Assembly (NCBI RefSeq): GCF_030158645.1
Contig: NZ_JAOASO010000085.1
Location: 1 to 64,000, forward strand
Direction of reading: 5' to 3'
Length of the DNA: 64,000 nucleotides
Origin: Hydrogenophaga sp.
GTDB taxonomy: Bacteria > Pseudomonadota > Gammaproteobacteria > Burkholderiales > Burkholderiaceae_C
Below the pieces are notes generated by a model, which saw only the letters and a list, made by a program, of their open reading frames with translations, did not search any database and was not told where the DNA came from. Below, piece by piece: positions 52,896-61,658 of this stretch. Both the position numbers and the translations under genes were made by a program. Within the stretch, counting starts at the first letter, position 1; every line of letters starts with the position of its first letter.

Positions 52896-53666
52896 TCAGA
52901 GTTTGTCGATGCGATCGACCATTTCCTTGGCGAACGCGACGAAGGCCTGGCTGCCGCGGGCAGCGGGGTCGAACACCACGCCGGGCAGACCGTAGCTCGG
53001 GGCTTCGGCCAGGCGCACGTTGCGCGGGATCACGGTGTCGAACACCTTGTCGCCGAAGTGGGCCTTGAGCTGGTCGCTCACCTGCTGCTGCAGGGTGATG
53101 CGCGGGTCGAACATGACGCGCAGCAGGCCGATGATGGCCAGATCCTTGTTGAGGTTGGCGTGCACCTGCTTGATGGTGTTGACCAGGTCGGTCAGGCCTT
53201 CGAGCGCGAAGTACTCGCACTGCATGGGCACGATCACGCCGTGCGCGGCGCACAGGCCGTTGAGGGTGAGCATGCTCAAACTCGGCGGGCAATCGATCAG
53301 CACGAAGTCGTAGCTGTCCAGCACGTCGGCCAGCGCGGTTTTCAGTCGCTTCTCGCGCCGCTCCACCTCCACCAGCTCCACTTCGGCGCCCGCCAGTTCG
53401 CGGTTGGCGCCGAGCACGTGGTAGCCGCACTTCTCGGAATACACCGCCGCCTCGGCCACCGAAGCCGACTCCAGGAGTACGTCGTACACGGAGAGCGCCA
53501 TCTGGCGTTTGTCAACGCCCGAGCCCATGGTGGCGTTGCCCTGGGGATCGAGGTCGACCATCAGCACCCGCTGACCCACCTTGGCCAGGCCGGCGGCCAG
53601 ATTCACCGTGGTGGTGGTCTTGCCGACGCCGCCCTTCTGGTTCGCAATGCAAAAGATCTTGGCCAT
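52896..53666 (-). CDS. parA: Chromosome-partitioning ATPase ParA
   Basis: This 256-residue ParA/Soj ATPase has the deviant Walker A KGGVGKTTTT (residues 11-20), the switch LIDCPPSLSM and the DLDPQGNATMG element. It drives segregation of the origin region with ParB-parS. The length is standard. Its gene is followed by parS site 1 and the hydrolase and parB genes on the same strand. Confidence 0.96.
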   Translation of the reverse strand: MAKIFCIANQKGGVGKTTTTVNLAAGLAKVGQRVLMVDLDPQGNATMGSGVDKRQMALSVYDVLLESASVAEAAVYSEKCGYHVLGANRELAGAEVELVEVERREKRLKTALADVLDSYDFVLIDCPPSLSMLTLNGLCAAHGVIVPMQCEYFALEGLTDLVNTIKQVHANLNKDLAIIGLLRVMFDPRITLQQQVSDQLKAHFGDKVFDTVIPRNVRLAEAPSYGLPGVVFDPAARGSQAFVAFAKEMVDRIDKL

Positions 53667-53675
53667 GGGTTCTTC

Positions 53676-54290
53676 TTATTTGGAGATGGCCAGCTTGATG
53701 CCGAAACCGATGAGGAAGATGCCAGCGATCTTTTCCAGCGCACGGCCGATGGCCGGATTGGCGCGCATGCGCTCGGCAAGAAAGTGGGTCAGCAGCGTGA
53801 CCGCCAAGCCGTAAGCGAAGGTGAGCACCGCGATGGTGGCGGCCATGGCGCCAAAAGTCACCAGACCCTTGTGGCGGGCAGGGTCCACGAACAGCGGGAA
53901 GAACGCCATGTAGAACACGATGGCCTTGGGGTTCAGCAGGGTGATGACCATGGCCTGCTGGAAATACTGGCGCGGGCGGATGTTGAGAATGGGTGCATCA
54001 CCCGGTTTGGCCACCAACATCTTGAACCCCAGCCAGGCGAGGTACGCGGCGCCAAGCCACTGCACCGCACTGAACGCCGCCGGGTAGGCCGCGAGCAAGG
54101 CCGCCACACCGGCCACCGCCAGCCACATCAGCACCTGATCACCGGCGATCAGCCCCAGCGTGGCAGCCAGCCCGCCGCGCATGCCGCCTTTGCCGGTGGA
54201 AGTGACCAACGCCAGATTGCCTGGCCCCGGAATGAGCAGAAACACGACGATGGCGGCGACAAAAGCGCCGTAATCTGCGATGCCGAACAT
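53676..54290 (-). CDS. LysE/RhtB-family amino-acid exporter
   Basis: This 204-residue protein has six predicted membrane helices and the family motif PGPGNLALVTSTGKGG (about 20-36). It likely exports an amino acid or derivative. It sits between rsmG and parA on the same strand. Confidence 0.9.
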   Translation of the reverse strand: MFGIADYGAFVAAIVVFLLIPGPGNLALVTSTGKGGMRGGLAATLGLIAGDQVLMWLAVAGVAALLAAYPAAFSAVQWLGAAYLAWLGFKMLVAKPGDAPILNIRPRQYFQQAMVITLLNPKAIVFYMAFFPLFVDPARHKGLVTFGAMAATIAVLTFAYGLAVTLLTHFLAERMRANPAIGRALEKIAGIFLIGFGIKLAISK

Positions 54291-54369
54291 GGAGAACCCC
54301 CGGGAAGTGGAGGGTCGAGTTTACGTGAAGGGTGTTGGCGTCACGGGCGCCATCCGCGCGCCGCCTTGC

Positions 54370-55044
54370 TCAGGCCATCGCGGCAGGGCCGGGACGCATC
54401 CAGACGATGCAGCGCTCGGCGTCCAGCCCGGGCACGTGAAGCTGTTCCACGTGAAACACATCCACGGCAGGCGCCTCGGCAGCCAGCGTGGCCAACTCGT
54501 CACCGGGGTGTTTGCCCTTCATGGCCATCCAGACGCCGCCTTCGTTCAACGCGCCGCTCGACCAGTTCGTGAAATCCACCAGCGAGGCAAAGGCGCGCGA
54601 GCACACGACGTCGAAGCCCTGCCCCGACAAGGCGTTGAGGCTTTCCACGCGGGCGTGCAGCCCCCGCAGGTTGGGCAGCTTGAGCGTGGCGGCCGCCTGC
54701 TGGATGAACGCCGCTTTCTTGGCCACCGTGTCCACGCAGGTCACGTCGATCTGGGGACAGGCGATGGCGATCACCACGCCGGGCAGCCCACCGCCGGACC
54801 CGACGTCCAGCAGTTTCACCGGTCGTTCACCCACCTGTTGGAGCAAAGGCCGGATGGCCGCGAGGCTGTCGAGCAGGTGGTGGGTCATCATCTCGGCCGG
54901 GTCGCGCACGGCCGTGAGGTTGTAGACCTTGTTCCACTTCTGGAGCAGGCCCAGGTAGTCAAGCAACAGATCGACCTGGCGCGCGTCGAGCGCGAGCTGG
55001 AGCGACTGCAGCCCGGCCTGCAGTGTCGTCTTCAAATCGCTCAT
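54370..55044 (-). CDS. rsmG: 16S rRNA (guanine527-N7)-methyltransferase RsmG
   Basis: This 224-residue SAM-dependent methyltransferase (GidB) modifies G527 of 16S rRNA. The SAM-binding [14 protein letters not shown] is at about residues 77-90. Its start overlaps the mnmG stop (ATGA at 55041-55044), the classical gidA-gidB arrangement. The coding sequence includes parS site 2. Confidence 0.95.
   Translation of the reverse strand: MSDLKTTLQAGLQSLQLALDARQVDLLLDYLGLLQKWNKVYNLTAVRDPAEMMTHHLLDSLAAIRPLLQQVGERPVKLLDVGSGGGLPGVVIAIACPQIDVTCVDTVAKKAAFIQQAAATLKLPNLRGLHARVESLNALSGQGFDVVCSRAFASLVDFTNWSSGALNEGGVWMAMKGKHPGDELATLAAEAPAVDVFHVEQLHVPGLDAERCIVWMRPGPAAMA
54443..54458. promoter_or_regulatory. parS site 2
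   Basis: TGTTCCACGTGAAACA, 15 of 16 bases of the consensus, inside rsmG where it encodes FHVEQ. Confidence 0.88.
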
Positions 55045-57014
55045 GCCTCGGCGTCCGCCGCCACCGCCAGGGTGGCGAAACCCTTGAACCCGCCCTTCTT
55101 GAGGTGGATCAGCAGCAGCGAGATGCTCGCCGGGGTGATGCCCGAGATGCGCGAGGCCTGGCCCAGCGTTTCGGGCCGGTGCTTGGCCAGCTTCTGCCGC
55201 GCTTCAAACGACAAGGCCGTGACCTGCAGATAGTCCAGGTCGGTCGGGAGCTTCAGGCCTTCGTAGTGCGACGCCCGCTCCACCTCGTTTTTCTGACGGT
55301 CGATGTAGCCCGAGTACTTGGCGGCGATCTCCACCTGCTCCACCACCACGGCGTGCAGATCGCCCAGGGTTTCACGTGAAACATCCGGGTGCATGTGTTG
55401 ATGGCCGTTCATGGCCATCAAGGCGTCGTAGTGCACGCCCGGCCGGCGCAACAGGTCAAACAGGTTGTGCTCGTGCTCGATCGACTTGCCCAGCACCCGC
55501 TCGCTCTCCACCGGCGGCAGGTTGCGCGGGTTCACCCAGGTGGCTTTCAGCCGCTCTGTTTCACGTGAAACAGCGTCGCGCTTGCGGCAGAAGGCGTCCC
55601 ACTGCGCGTCGCCCACCAGACCCATGCGGCGGCCGGCTTCGGTCAGGCGCATGTCGGCGTTGTCTTCGCGCAGCTGCAGGCGGAACTCGGCCCGGCTGGT
55701 GAACATGCGGTAGGGCTCGGTCACGCCCTGGGTGATCAGGTCATCGACCAGCACGCCCAAGTACGCTTCATCTCGCCCCGGCAGCCAGGCGCCCTCGCCG
55801 CGGCACTGCAGCGCGGCGTTGATGCCGGCGAACATGCCCTGCGCTGCAGCCTCTTCGTAACCGGTGGTGCCATTGATCTGGCCCGCGAAAAACAGGCCCT
55901 GGATCTGTTTGGTCTCGAAACTGCTCTTGAGCGAGCGCGGGTCGAAGTAGTCGTATTCGATGGCGTAGCCGGGCCGCAGGATGTGCGCGTTCTCCAGTCC
56001 CTTCATGCTGCGAACCAGCTGGTACTGGATGTCGAACGGCAGGCTGGTGGAGATGCCGTTGGGGTAGACCTCGTGCGTGGTCAGGCCCTCGGGCTCCAGA
56101 AAGATCTGGTGGCTGTCCTTGTCGGCAAAGCGGTTGATCTTGTCTTCCACGCTCGGGCAGTAGCGCGGGCCCACGCCCTCGATCTTGCCGGTGAACATGG
56201 GGCTGCGGTCAAAGCCGCTGCGGATGATGTCGTGCGTGCGCTCGTTGGTGTGCGTGATCCAGCACGGCACCTGCTGCGGGTGCATCGCCGCGTTGCCCAT
56301 GAAGCTGAACACCGGCACGGGCTGGTCGGCGTTCATGCCGCCGGGCACCCCGTCGCCGGGCTGTTCGGTGCACTGGCTGTAATCGATGCTGCGACCGTCC
56401 AGGCGCGGGGGCGTGCCGGTTTTGAGACGGCCCTGTGGCAGCTTCAGCTCTTTCAGGCGGGCCGACAGCGACACCGCCGGCGGGTCGCCCGCGCGGCCCG
56501 CGGCGTAGTTGTTCAGACCCACGTGGATCTTGCCGTCGAGGAAGGTGCCGGCGGTCAGCACCACCGTGCGGCTGCGGAAGCGGATGCCCACCTGCGTCAC
56601 GGCACCCACCACGCGGTCGCCCTCCACCATCAAGTCATCCACCGCCTGCTGGAACAGCCACAGGTTGGGCTGGTTCTCCAGCATGCGGCGGATCGCGGCC
56701 TTGTAGAGCACGCGGTCGGCCTGGGCGCGGGTGGCGCGCACGGCCGGGCCCTTGGAGCTGTTCAAGATGCGGAACTGGATGCCGCCTTCGTCGGTGGCCA
56801 GCGCCATGGCGCCGCCCATGGCGTCCACCTCTTTCACCAGGTGGCCCTTGCCGATACCGCCAATGCTGGGGTTGCAGCTCATCTGGCCCAGGGTCTCGAT
56901 GTTGTGGGTCAGCAGCAGGGTTCTCTGCCCCATGCGGGCGGCCGCCAGCGCGGCCTCGGTGCCGGCGTGGCCGCCGCCGACGACGATGACGTCAAATTCC
57001 TGGGGATACAACAT
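55041..57014 (-). CDS. mnmG: tRNA uridine-5-carboxymethylaminomethyl(34) synthesis enzyme MnmG
   Basis: This 657-residue FAD enzyme (GidA) acts with MnmE to modify the wobble uridine of several tRNAs. The FAD motif [15 protein letters not shown] is at about 11-25. The family's [13 protein letters not shown] and the C-terminal helical domain are present. The start at 57014 gives the usual [15 protein letters not shown]. Two parS sites lie within its coding sequence and are read as VSRET in both places. Confidence 0.96.
   Translation of the reverse strand: MLYPQEFDVIVVGGGHAGTEAALAAARMGQRTLLLTHNIETLGQMSCNPSIGGIGKGHLVKEVDAMGGAMALATDEGGIQFRILNSSKGPAVRATRAQADRVLYKAAIRRMLENQPNLWLFQQAVDDLMVEGDRVVGAVTQVGIRFRSRTVVLTAGTFLDGKIHVGLNNYAAGRAGDPPAVSLSARLKELKLPQGRLKTGTPPRLDGRSIDYSQCTEQPGDGVPGGMNADQPVPVFSFMGNAAMHPQQVPCWITHTNERTHDIIRSGFDRSPMFTGKIEGVGPRYCPSVEDKINRFADKDSHQIFLEPEGLTTHEVYPNGISTSLPFDIQYQLVRSMKGLENAHILRPGYAIEYDYFDPRSLKSSFETKQIQGLFFAGQINGTTGYEEAAAQGMFAGINAALQCRGEGAWLPGRDEAYLGVLVDDLITQGVTEPYRMFTSRAEFRLQLREDNADMRLTEAGRRMGLVGDAQWDAFCRKRDAVSRETERLKATWVNPRNLPPVESERVLGKSIEHEHNLFDLLRRPGVHYDALMAMNGHQHMHPDVSRETLGDLHAVVVEQVEIAAKYSGYIDRQKNEVERASHYEGLKLPTDLDYLQVTALSFEARQKLAKHRPETLGQASRISGITPASISLLLIHLKKGGFKGFATLAVAADAEA
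55368..55383. promoter_or_regulatory. parS site 3
   Basis: GGTTTCACGTGAAACA, 15 of 16 bases of the consensus, inside mnmG (encodes VSRET). Confidence 0.9.
55557..55572. promoter_or_regulatory. parS site 4
   Basis: TGTTTCACGTGAAACA, a perfect match to the consensus, inside mnmG (encodes VSRET). Confidence 0.93.
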
Positions 57015-57201
57015 GGTGGTGGTCGCTTGTGGGGGGCTGTCTGCCCGGCGCCCCGGGCAACCCGCGATTGTCCCACCGTTGGGCGTTTTCTGCCCCACCC
57101 CGCGCGCACCGCCCACGGCGCTGGCCGGATGGCGCCGCCGCGCCCGAATTTCTAACCTGCATGGCAGCCCAATCCCGGGCCCACCACAGGAAACAAGCCC
57201 C

Positions 57202-57585
57202 ATGAAAATCCCTTGGCTCGTGGCCAGCACCACCGCGCTGGCCTGTTTCAACGCACAAGCCGCCGGCTTCATGTTCGGCATCAGCCACAACTTCGGCGGC
57301 GACACCGGCGTCACTTTCAAGATCCTGTCGACCGACCGGCGCAACCGCCCCGTGGTGGCCGCCGGCGTGAGCTTCTTCCCCGGCGAGGGCCGACGCATCG
57401 GCCTGGACGTGGGTGTGGGCTACAACTTCCGCCAGACCACCGTCACCATCGGCCGCGACCTGGTGATGGAGCGGTTCCAGGTGGCCTGGGGCATCGCCAG
57501 CCGCCGCTGCCCGCCCGCTCAAGCCGCACCACCAGCCTCTCCCCCCGGGTTTGAAGACAGCGGCTTCTTCGACAGCTCGTTCTGA
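57202..57585 (+). CDS. Exported hypothetical protein, 127 residues
   Basis: A signal peptide ([20 protein letters not shown], about residue 20) is followed by a Gly-rich, beta-type sequence that repeats short GVxF/GVGYNF elements and ends in a Pro/Ala-rich tail with SGFFDSSF. It may be a small outer-membrane or periplasmic barrel-like protein. CAGGAAACAAGCCC provides a ribosome binding site. No family is recognised. Confidence 0.7.
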   Translation: MKIPWLVASTTALACFNAQAAGFMFGISHNFGGDTGVTFKILSTDRRNRPVVAAGVSFFPGEGRRIGLDVGVGYNFRQTTVTIGRDLVMERFQVAWGIASRRCPPAQAAPPASPPGFEDSGFFDSSF

Positions 57586-57608
57586 GCGAAGGCCGCGACA
57601 ATGGCGGC

Positions 57609-58199
57609 ATGAGCACACTCCCCTCCCTCCTCGTTTTCGCCGGCAGCACCCGCGCCCAGTCCTTCAACCGCCAACTGGCCGCCGCCGCCGCCCGGCACGC
57701 CGCAGCCCAAGGCGCCCAGGTCACCCACATCGAACTGGCCGACTTCGACCTGCCGCTCTACAACGCCGACCTCGAAGCACGCGGCACGCCCGCCGCGGCC
57801 GTGAAGCTCAAGGAGCTGTTCCACGCCCACCCGGCCTGGATCATTGCCTCGCCCGAATACAACGGCAGCTACACCGGCTTGCTCAAAAACACCATCGACT
57901 GGGTCTCCAGCCCCATCAAGGGCGACCCGCTCTGGTCCAGCGGCACCAAACCGTTCGCCGGCAAGGTGGTGGGTCTGCTGAGCGCCTCACCAGGTGCACT
58001 GGGCGGCCTTAGAAGCCTGTCCCACCTCGCTCCGTTGCTATCGAATTTGCAGTGCTGGGTGGCACCGAAGCAGTTTGCCCTGTCCCGGGCCGGCGAGGCA
58101 TTTGACCCCGATGGCCAGCTCTCCACCGAGGCGGCGCGCAACGCGGTGCACGGCGTGGTGGACCAGGTGCTGTGGGCCGGCCAACGCTTGCACGCCTGA
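57609..58199 (+). CDS. NAD(P)H-dependent FMN reductase
   Basis: This 196-residue flavodoxin-fold reductase has the FMN-phosphate loop GSTRAQSFNRQLA (about 12-24) and the characteristic SPEYNGSYTGLLKNTIDWVS. It reduces FMN, quinones or azo compounds. It is the first gene of a same-strand run with ykgJ-like and crp-like genes. Confidence 0.9.
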   Translation: MSTLPSLLVFAGSTRAQSFNRQLAAAAARHAAAQGAQVTHIELADFDLPLYNADLEARGTPAAAVKLKELFHAHPAWIIASPEYNGSYTGLLKNTIDWVSSPIKGDPLWSSGTKPFAGKVVGLLSASPGALGGLRSLSHLAPLLSNLQCWVAPKQFALSRAGEAFDPDGQLSTEAARNAVHGVVDQVLWAGQRLHA

Positions 58200-58215
58200 G
58201 GCTGACGCCACCGCC

Positions 58216-58494
58216 ATGGCCTCAACCGCCCAGGCTTGCCGCCCCGGCTGCGCCGCCTGCTGCACCGCGCCCTCCATCAGCAGCGCGCTGCCCGGGCTGC
58301 CGCTGGGCAAACCAGCCGGCGTGGCGTGCCCGCAGCTGGACGCGGATCTGCGCTGCCGCCTGTTCGGCCTGCCCGAGCGCCCGCCGGTTTGCAGCTCGCT
58401 CGCACCCGGCCCCGAGATGTGCGGCGGGAGCCGCGAACACGCCATGGCCTGGCTGACCCGGCTGGAACACGCCACCCAACCGCAACGCACATGA
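58216..58494 (+). CDS. YkgJ-family cysteine-cluster protein
   Basis: This 92-residue protein is rich in cysteine (CRPGCAACC near the N-terminus, then ACPQLDADLRC and single cysteines later), the pattern of the YkgJ/CxxCxxCC group that binds zinc or an iron-sulfur cluster. The function is unknown. Its stop overlaps the start of the Crp-family gene (ATGA), so the two are coupled. Confidence 0.82.
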   Translation: MASTAQACRPGCAACCTAPSISSALPGLPLGKPAGVACPQLDADLRCRLFGLPERPPVCSSLAPGPEMCGGSREHAMAWLTRLEHATQPQRT

Positions 58495-59144
58495 ACAGCA
58501 CCGACCGGCAGGCCCTGGCCCAGCTCTACCCATCGCTCGCCGAGGCCGTGCCGGCATCCGATGCGCTGACCGTGATGGAGGTGCCCACCGGCACCACCCT
58601 GTTCCGCGAGCAGGAGCCCTGCGGCGGTTTCCCCCTGTTGCTCAGCGGCGAGGTGCGGGTCTCGCGCTCGGCCAGCAGCGGGCGCGAACTGGAGCTCTAC
58701 CGCGTGGTGCCGGGCGACATGTGCCTGGTGTCGTCGTCGTGCCTGTTCGTGGACCAGCCGCTGAGCGCGCACGGCGTCAGCGTCAAACCGACCCGGCTTG
58801 CACTGCTCTCGCCCACCGCGTTTCGCGAAGCGCTGGCCCACGCCGGTTTTCGCGACTTCGTGCTCGGCCTCTTCGCCGCGCGCCTGGCCGACCTCACCGG
58901 CCTGATCGAAGCCATCGCCTTCCAGCGCCTGGACAGCCGACTGGCCGCCGCGCTGCTGGGCCACGGCACACAGGTGCACGCCACCCACCAGGCGCTGGCC
59001 GACGAGCTGGGCACGGTGCGCGAAATCGTCACCCGGCTGCTGCACCGCTTCGAGCGCGACGGCTGGGTCGAACTCTCGCGCGAGTGCATCACCGTGCGCG
59101 ACAGCGCCGCCCTGCGGTCGCTGGCCGCGCTGCAGCCGCGCTGA
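58491..59144 (+). CDS. Crp/Fnr-family transcriptional regulator
   Basis: This 217-residue protein has an N-terminal cyclic-nucleotide-type beta barrel (about 25-125) and a C-terminal winged helix (about 150-215, DELGTVREIVTRLLHRFERD). It lacks the N-terminal Fnr cluster of cysteines but has Cys residues in EPCGG, DMCLV and SSSCLF that might sense redox or a metal. A perfect CRP-type site lies 18 bases after its stop and before the next gene, suggesting that it controls that gene. It is translationally coupled to the YkgJ-type gene. Confidence 0.88.
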   Translation: MNSTDRQALAQLYPSLAEAVPASDALTVMEVPTGTTLFREQEPCGGFPLLLSGEVRVSRSASSGRELELYRVVPGDMCLVSSSCLFVDQPLSAHGVSVKPTRLALLSPTAFREALAHAGFRDFVLGLFAARLADLTGLIEAIAFQRLDSRLAAALLGHGTQVHATHQALADELGTVREIVTRLLHRFERDGWVELSRECITVRDSAALRSLAALQPR

Positions 59145-59162
59145 AGTCCCACCGCCCGGCTC

Positions 59163-59178
59163 TGTGACCCAGGTCACA
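59163..59178. promoter_or_regulatory. CRP-type operator
   Basis: TGTGACCCAGGTCACA is a perfect palindrome and an exact TGTGA-N6-TCACA. It lies about 80 bases upstream of the DUF2892 gene and just after the Crp-family gene, which probably supplies the ligand. Confidence 0.7.
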
Positions 59179-59255
59179 TACCCAGGGCAGACATGAGGGC
59201 CCAATGGCTGCACCCCACCCGGTTCTGCGGTGGCCTCAGTCAACGGAGCAACACC

Positions 59256-59447
59256 ATGACCCAAAACGTCGGCGGCATCGACCGCATCCTGCGCATCACC
59301 ATCGGCCTGGCCCTGATCGCCGCGGCCGCCACCGGCACCGTGGGTTGGTGGGGCTACCTCGGCGTCGTCCCCCTGCTGACCGGCCTCATGGGCTGGTGCC
59401 CGCCCTACGCCCTGCTGGGCTTCAACACCTGCTCGATGAAGAAGTGA
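59256..59447 (+). CDS. DUF2892 (YgaP-like) inner-membrane protein
   Basis: This 63-residue protein has two membrane helices (LRITIGLALIAAAATGTV and YLGVVPLLTGLMG) and the conserved CPPYALLGFNTC motif of the YgaP-type family. In YgaP the domain is fused to a rhodanese; here it is alone. Such genes are often controlled by a Crp/Fnr protein and respond to sulfide or redox conditions; this is inference from family context. A CRP-type operator precedes it. Confidence 0.9.
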   Translation: MTQNVGGIDRILRITIGLALIAAAATGTVGWWGYLGVVPLLTGLMGWCPPYALLGFNTCSMKK

Positions 59448-59457
59448 ACGAGGCCAT

Positions 59458-59484
59458 GGGGCTCACCAGCGTGGGCTGAGCCCC
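59458..59484 (+). terminator. Hairpin after the DUF2892 gene, possible terminator
   Basis: GGGGCTCA pairs with TGAGCCCC (8-base arms) directly after the stop codon. The lack of a T-run makes termination uncertain. Confidence 0.35.
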
Positions 59485-59672
59485 CGGCCAACGCCTTTGC
59501 GTGCAGCCCGGCGCGTGTGGTCCGCACACCGCTTGGCCAACCTCACCGTTCGTGTCAATCCTTCCGCAGCGCTGGGCGTGCGGGTCAGGGTTTGGTCACA
59601 CGTTTTCATGCCGGAACATCCAGACTGAAGTCCCGCCGCCACCCGCTGCGGCCCTTCACGAAAGGACGCTCC

Positions 59673-61616
59673 ATGTACGGTGTTCTGAACTGCGACCGCA
59701 ACCAACTCAACCCCAACCTGCGCTTCTCTTGGGCGACTTACTACTGCGAAACCGGACCTGTGCCAACGACCCCGGCCGATGAGCAGCAGATCACCGCCGT
59801 CCTCACGCAACACCAGCCTGCGCTGGCGCCACCCGACCGGGACCGCGTGCACGCCGAGCTGAAGGCGCTGGTTGGATGGGTGTCGGGCTGCGAGGTTGAG
59901 ATGCTCGAGTTCATGCTGCGGGTCGCCCTGGAGCACCACACGTTGCCGGCCCCTGAGAGGGCCCGGCGCGAGGCCCGGATCAACGCCGTGCTGACCAGTT
60001 ACTTCGGCCCTGAAACGGGTTGGACAAACGAGCAAGCCGGCGTGCTCGGCGGCGTTCGACGCACCGCGGTGCTCACCCCCGACGACCTGCTGGACAACCA
60101 CCTGCGATCCGTGTGCGGCAGCAAAACCCTGCAGTGGGAAGAAGCCCGGCTCAAGCAAAAGCCCTCACCACTGACACCCGAAGAAGTCCAAGAGCGCAAT
60201 GACCTGCTGCGGCTCACCTTGTCGATGTCGGGCGGGCAGATATTTTTGTTCCAGGGCCTGGAAGGCCTTTGCCACCACGCCCTGCCCGGTGAACGCACGC
60301 AACGACGGGCATGCGTCAAGCGAATCATGAACTCCAGCCACAAGATTCGCCTGTGGGAATACGTCTACGCCGTCGGCACAGCCCAGACCACGGGACCCAC
60401 GGTCATCCGCCAGGACGCCCTGTGGGAGGCACTGAGTGCGCTGGACGCCTGGATGAGCCAGCCCGACCATGACCCCAAAACAGACATCAGCACCGAGCTG
60501 ATCCAGCTCGCCATCACCCGCATGCAGGCGCAACAGCTCGCAGCCGAGCGGCGGGCGCAAGCCGTGACCCTGGCAGCGCTGCACCGGGGTGTGAACCTCG
60601 GCGCCATGGGCCGCAAGACGCTGGAGAGTGAAGCAGCCATCGAAGCCTGGATCCTGGCGTTGTCCGCCAACTGGACACCCGCCATCCTGAGGACGCCGAC
60701 GCCGACACCGGCCCCGGCGACGCCGCGACAACTCACCGTCACCGCCGGACAACGGCCCGAGACGGCCCAGACCTGGCGGACCAAGCGCAGCCTCGAAATT
60801 TACAAAGGTCCGGTGGCGCGACGGCGCGGCCCGGCCCAGGAGCGGGTCAACCGGGCAGCGGCGCGCCAGCAACTGCAAGACAGGGCACTCAAGGTCCGCC
60901 AACCGGTGCAAACCAGGCAGCCCACGGTCGTCGACACATGGACCGACCGCGACGTCGACCAGCTGCTGCGCGACACGCTCCTCCAGTCGGCCACCTTCTA
61001 CCTGGCCGAGGCCAACGATCTCATCGAGCTGGCGCGAACGCTGGGTGCGCCCGAGCCAGCCATCCACGCCTGCACGGTCGACGCAGCGTCACTGGCCACC
61101 ATCATCAAGGCCGAAGCCAGCGACGAGCTGCAGGCACGCGACATGTTTGCGCAGGCTGAACAGGCCATCACCGACCTGCGCAGGCAGGTGACCCTCGCCG
61201 AGGCAGAGGCCCGGCTGCGCGGGCGGTTCGACCACTGCCTCACGCTGGCCCTTGCCCGCGAGCCGATGGAGCATGGCAAAGCCCACGGTGGCGTGATCGC
61301 GCAACCCCTCGGACCCAAGGACTGGGGCTGGGTGCAGGCCCGCTACCACCGGCGCTGGCTCAGCGGCGTCACCCGCTACACCACCGAAGACGGCATCTCC
61401 ACCGCCTTGCCCGACGACTGCGCCCTGGCCCTGCACGTGACCGCCAAAAGCCTCAGTGGCTACGCCTTCGACATCTCGGTGCACCTCTGGTACCGCCAGC
61501 CCGGGAAGAGCAGCGCCCCGAGCACCAACACCGAGCCCTACCCGCCCATGAACGAAGAGGACTGGTACGACAGCTACATCCCGTGTGCGGTGCTGCACAT
61601 CCCGCACGCCACGTGA
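59673..61616 (+). CDS. Large protein of unknown function, tandem paralogue 1
   Basis: This encodes 647 residues without a signal peptide, membrane helix or recognised domain. The N-terminal half (about 1-360) is mostly helical and includes VLTPDDLLDNHLRSV. A Pro/Thr/Ala-rich linker (about 340-425) follows. The C-terminal region (about 425-645) is helical with a beta ending: WGWVQARYHRRWLSG, LALHVTAKSLSG and a tail PYPPMNEEDWYDSYIPC. It is clearly homologous to the next gene over the C-terminal 220 residues and in short N-terminal segments. GAAAGGACGC lies before the ATG. The function is unknown. Confidence 0.75.
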   Translation: MYGVLNCDRNQLNPNLRFSWATYYCETGPVPTTPADEQQITAVLTQHQPALAPPDRDRVHAELKALVGWVSGCEVEMLEFMLRVALEHHTLPAPERARREARINAVLTSYFGPETGWTNEQAGVLGGVRRTAVLTPDDLLDNHLRSVCGSKTLQWEEARLKQKPSPLTPEEVQERNDLLRLTLSMSGGQIFLFQGLEGLCHHALPGERTQRRACVKRIMNSSHKIRLWEYVYAVGTAQTTGPTVIRQDALWEALSALDAWMSQPDHDPKTDISTELIQLAITRMQAQQLAAERRAQAVTLAALHRGVNLGAMGRKTLESEAAIEAWILALSANWTPAILRTPTPTPAPATPRQLTVTAGQRPETAQTWRTKRSLEIYKGPVARRRGPAQERVNRAAARQQLQDRALKVRQPVQTRQPTVVDTWTDRDVDQLLRDTLLQSATFYLAEANDLIELARTLGAPEPAIHACTVDAASLATIIKAEASDELQARDMFAQAEQAITDLRRQVTLAEAEARLRGRFDHCLTLALAREPMEHGKAHGGVIAQPLGPKDWGWVQARYHRRWLSGVTRYTTEDGISTALPDDCALALHVTAKSLSGYAFDISVHLWYRQPGKSSAPSTNTEPYPPMNEEDWYDSYIPCAVLHIPHAT

Positions 61617-61658
61617 AGCCGGCCCGCCACCCACTCCTGACGAAACGGAGCAACCACC

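Noticed and set aside
51408-57014. Replication origin (DnaA boxes) near mnmG and parAB
   Set aside because: I see no cluster of TTATCCACA-type boxes and no AT-rich unwinding region here, so oriC is probably next to dnaA outside the window.
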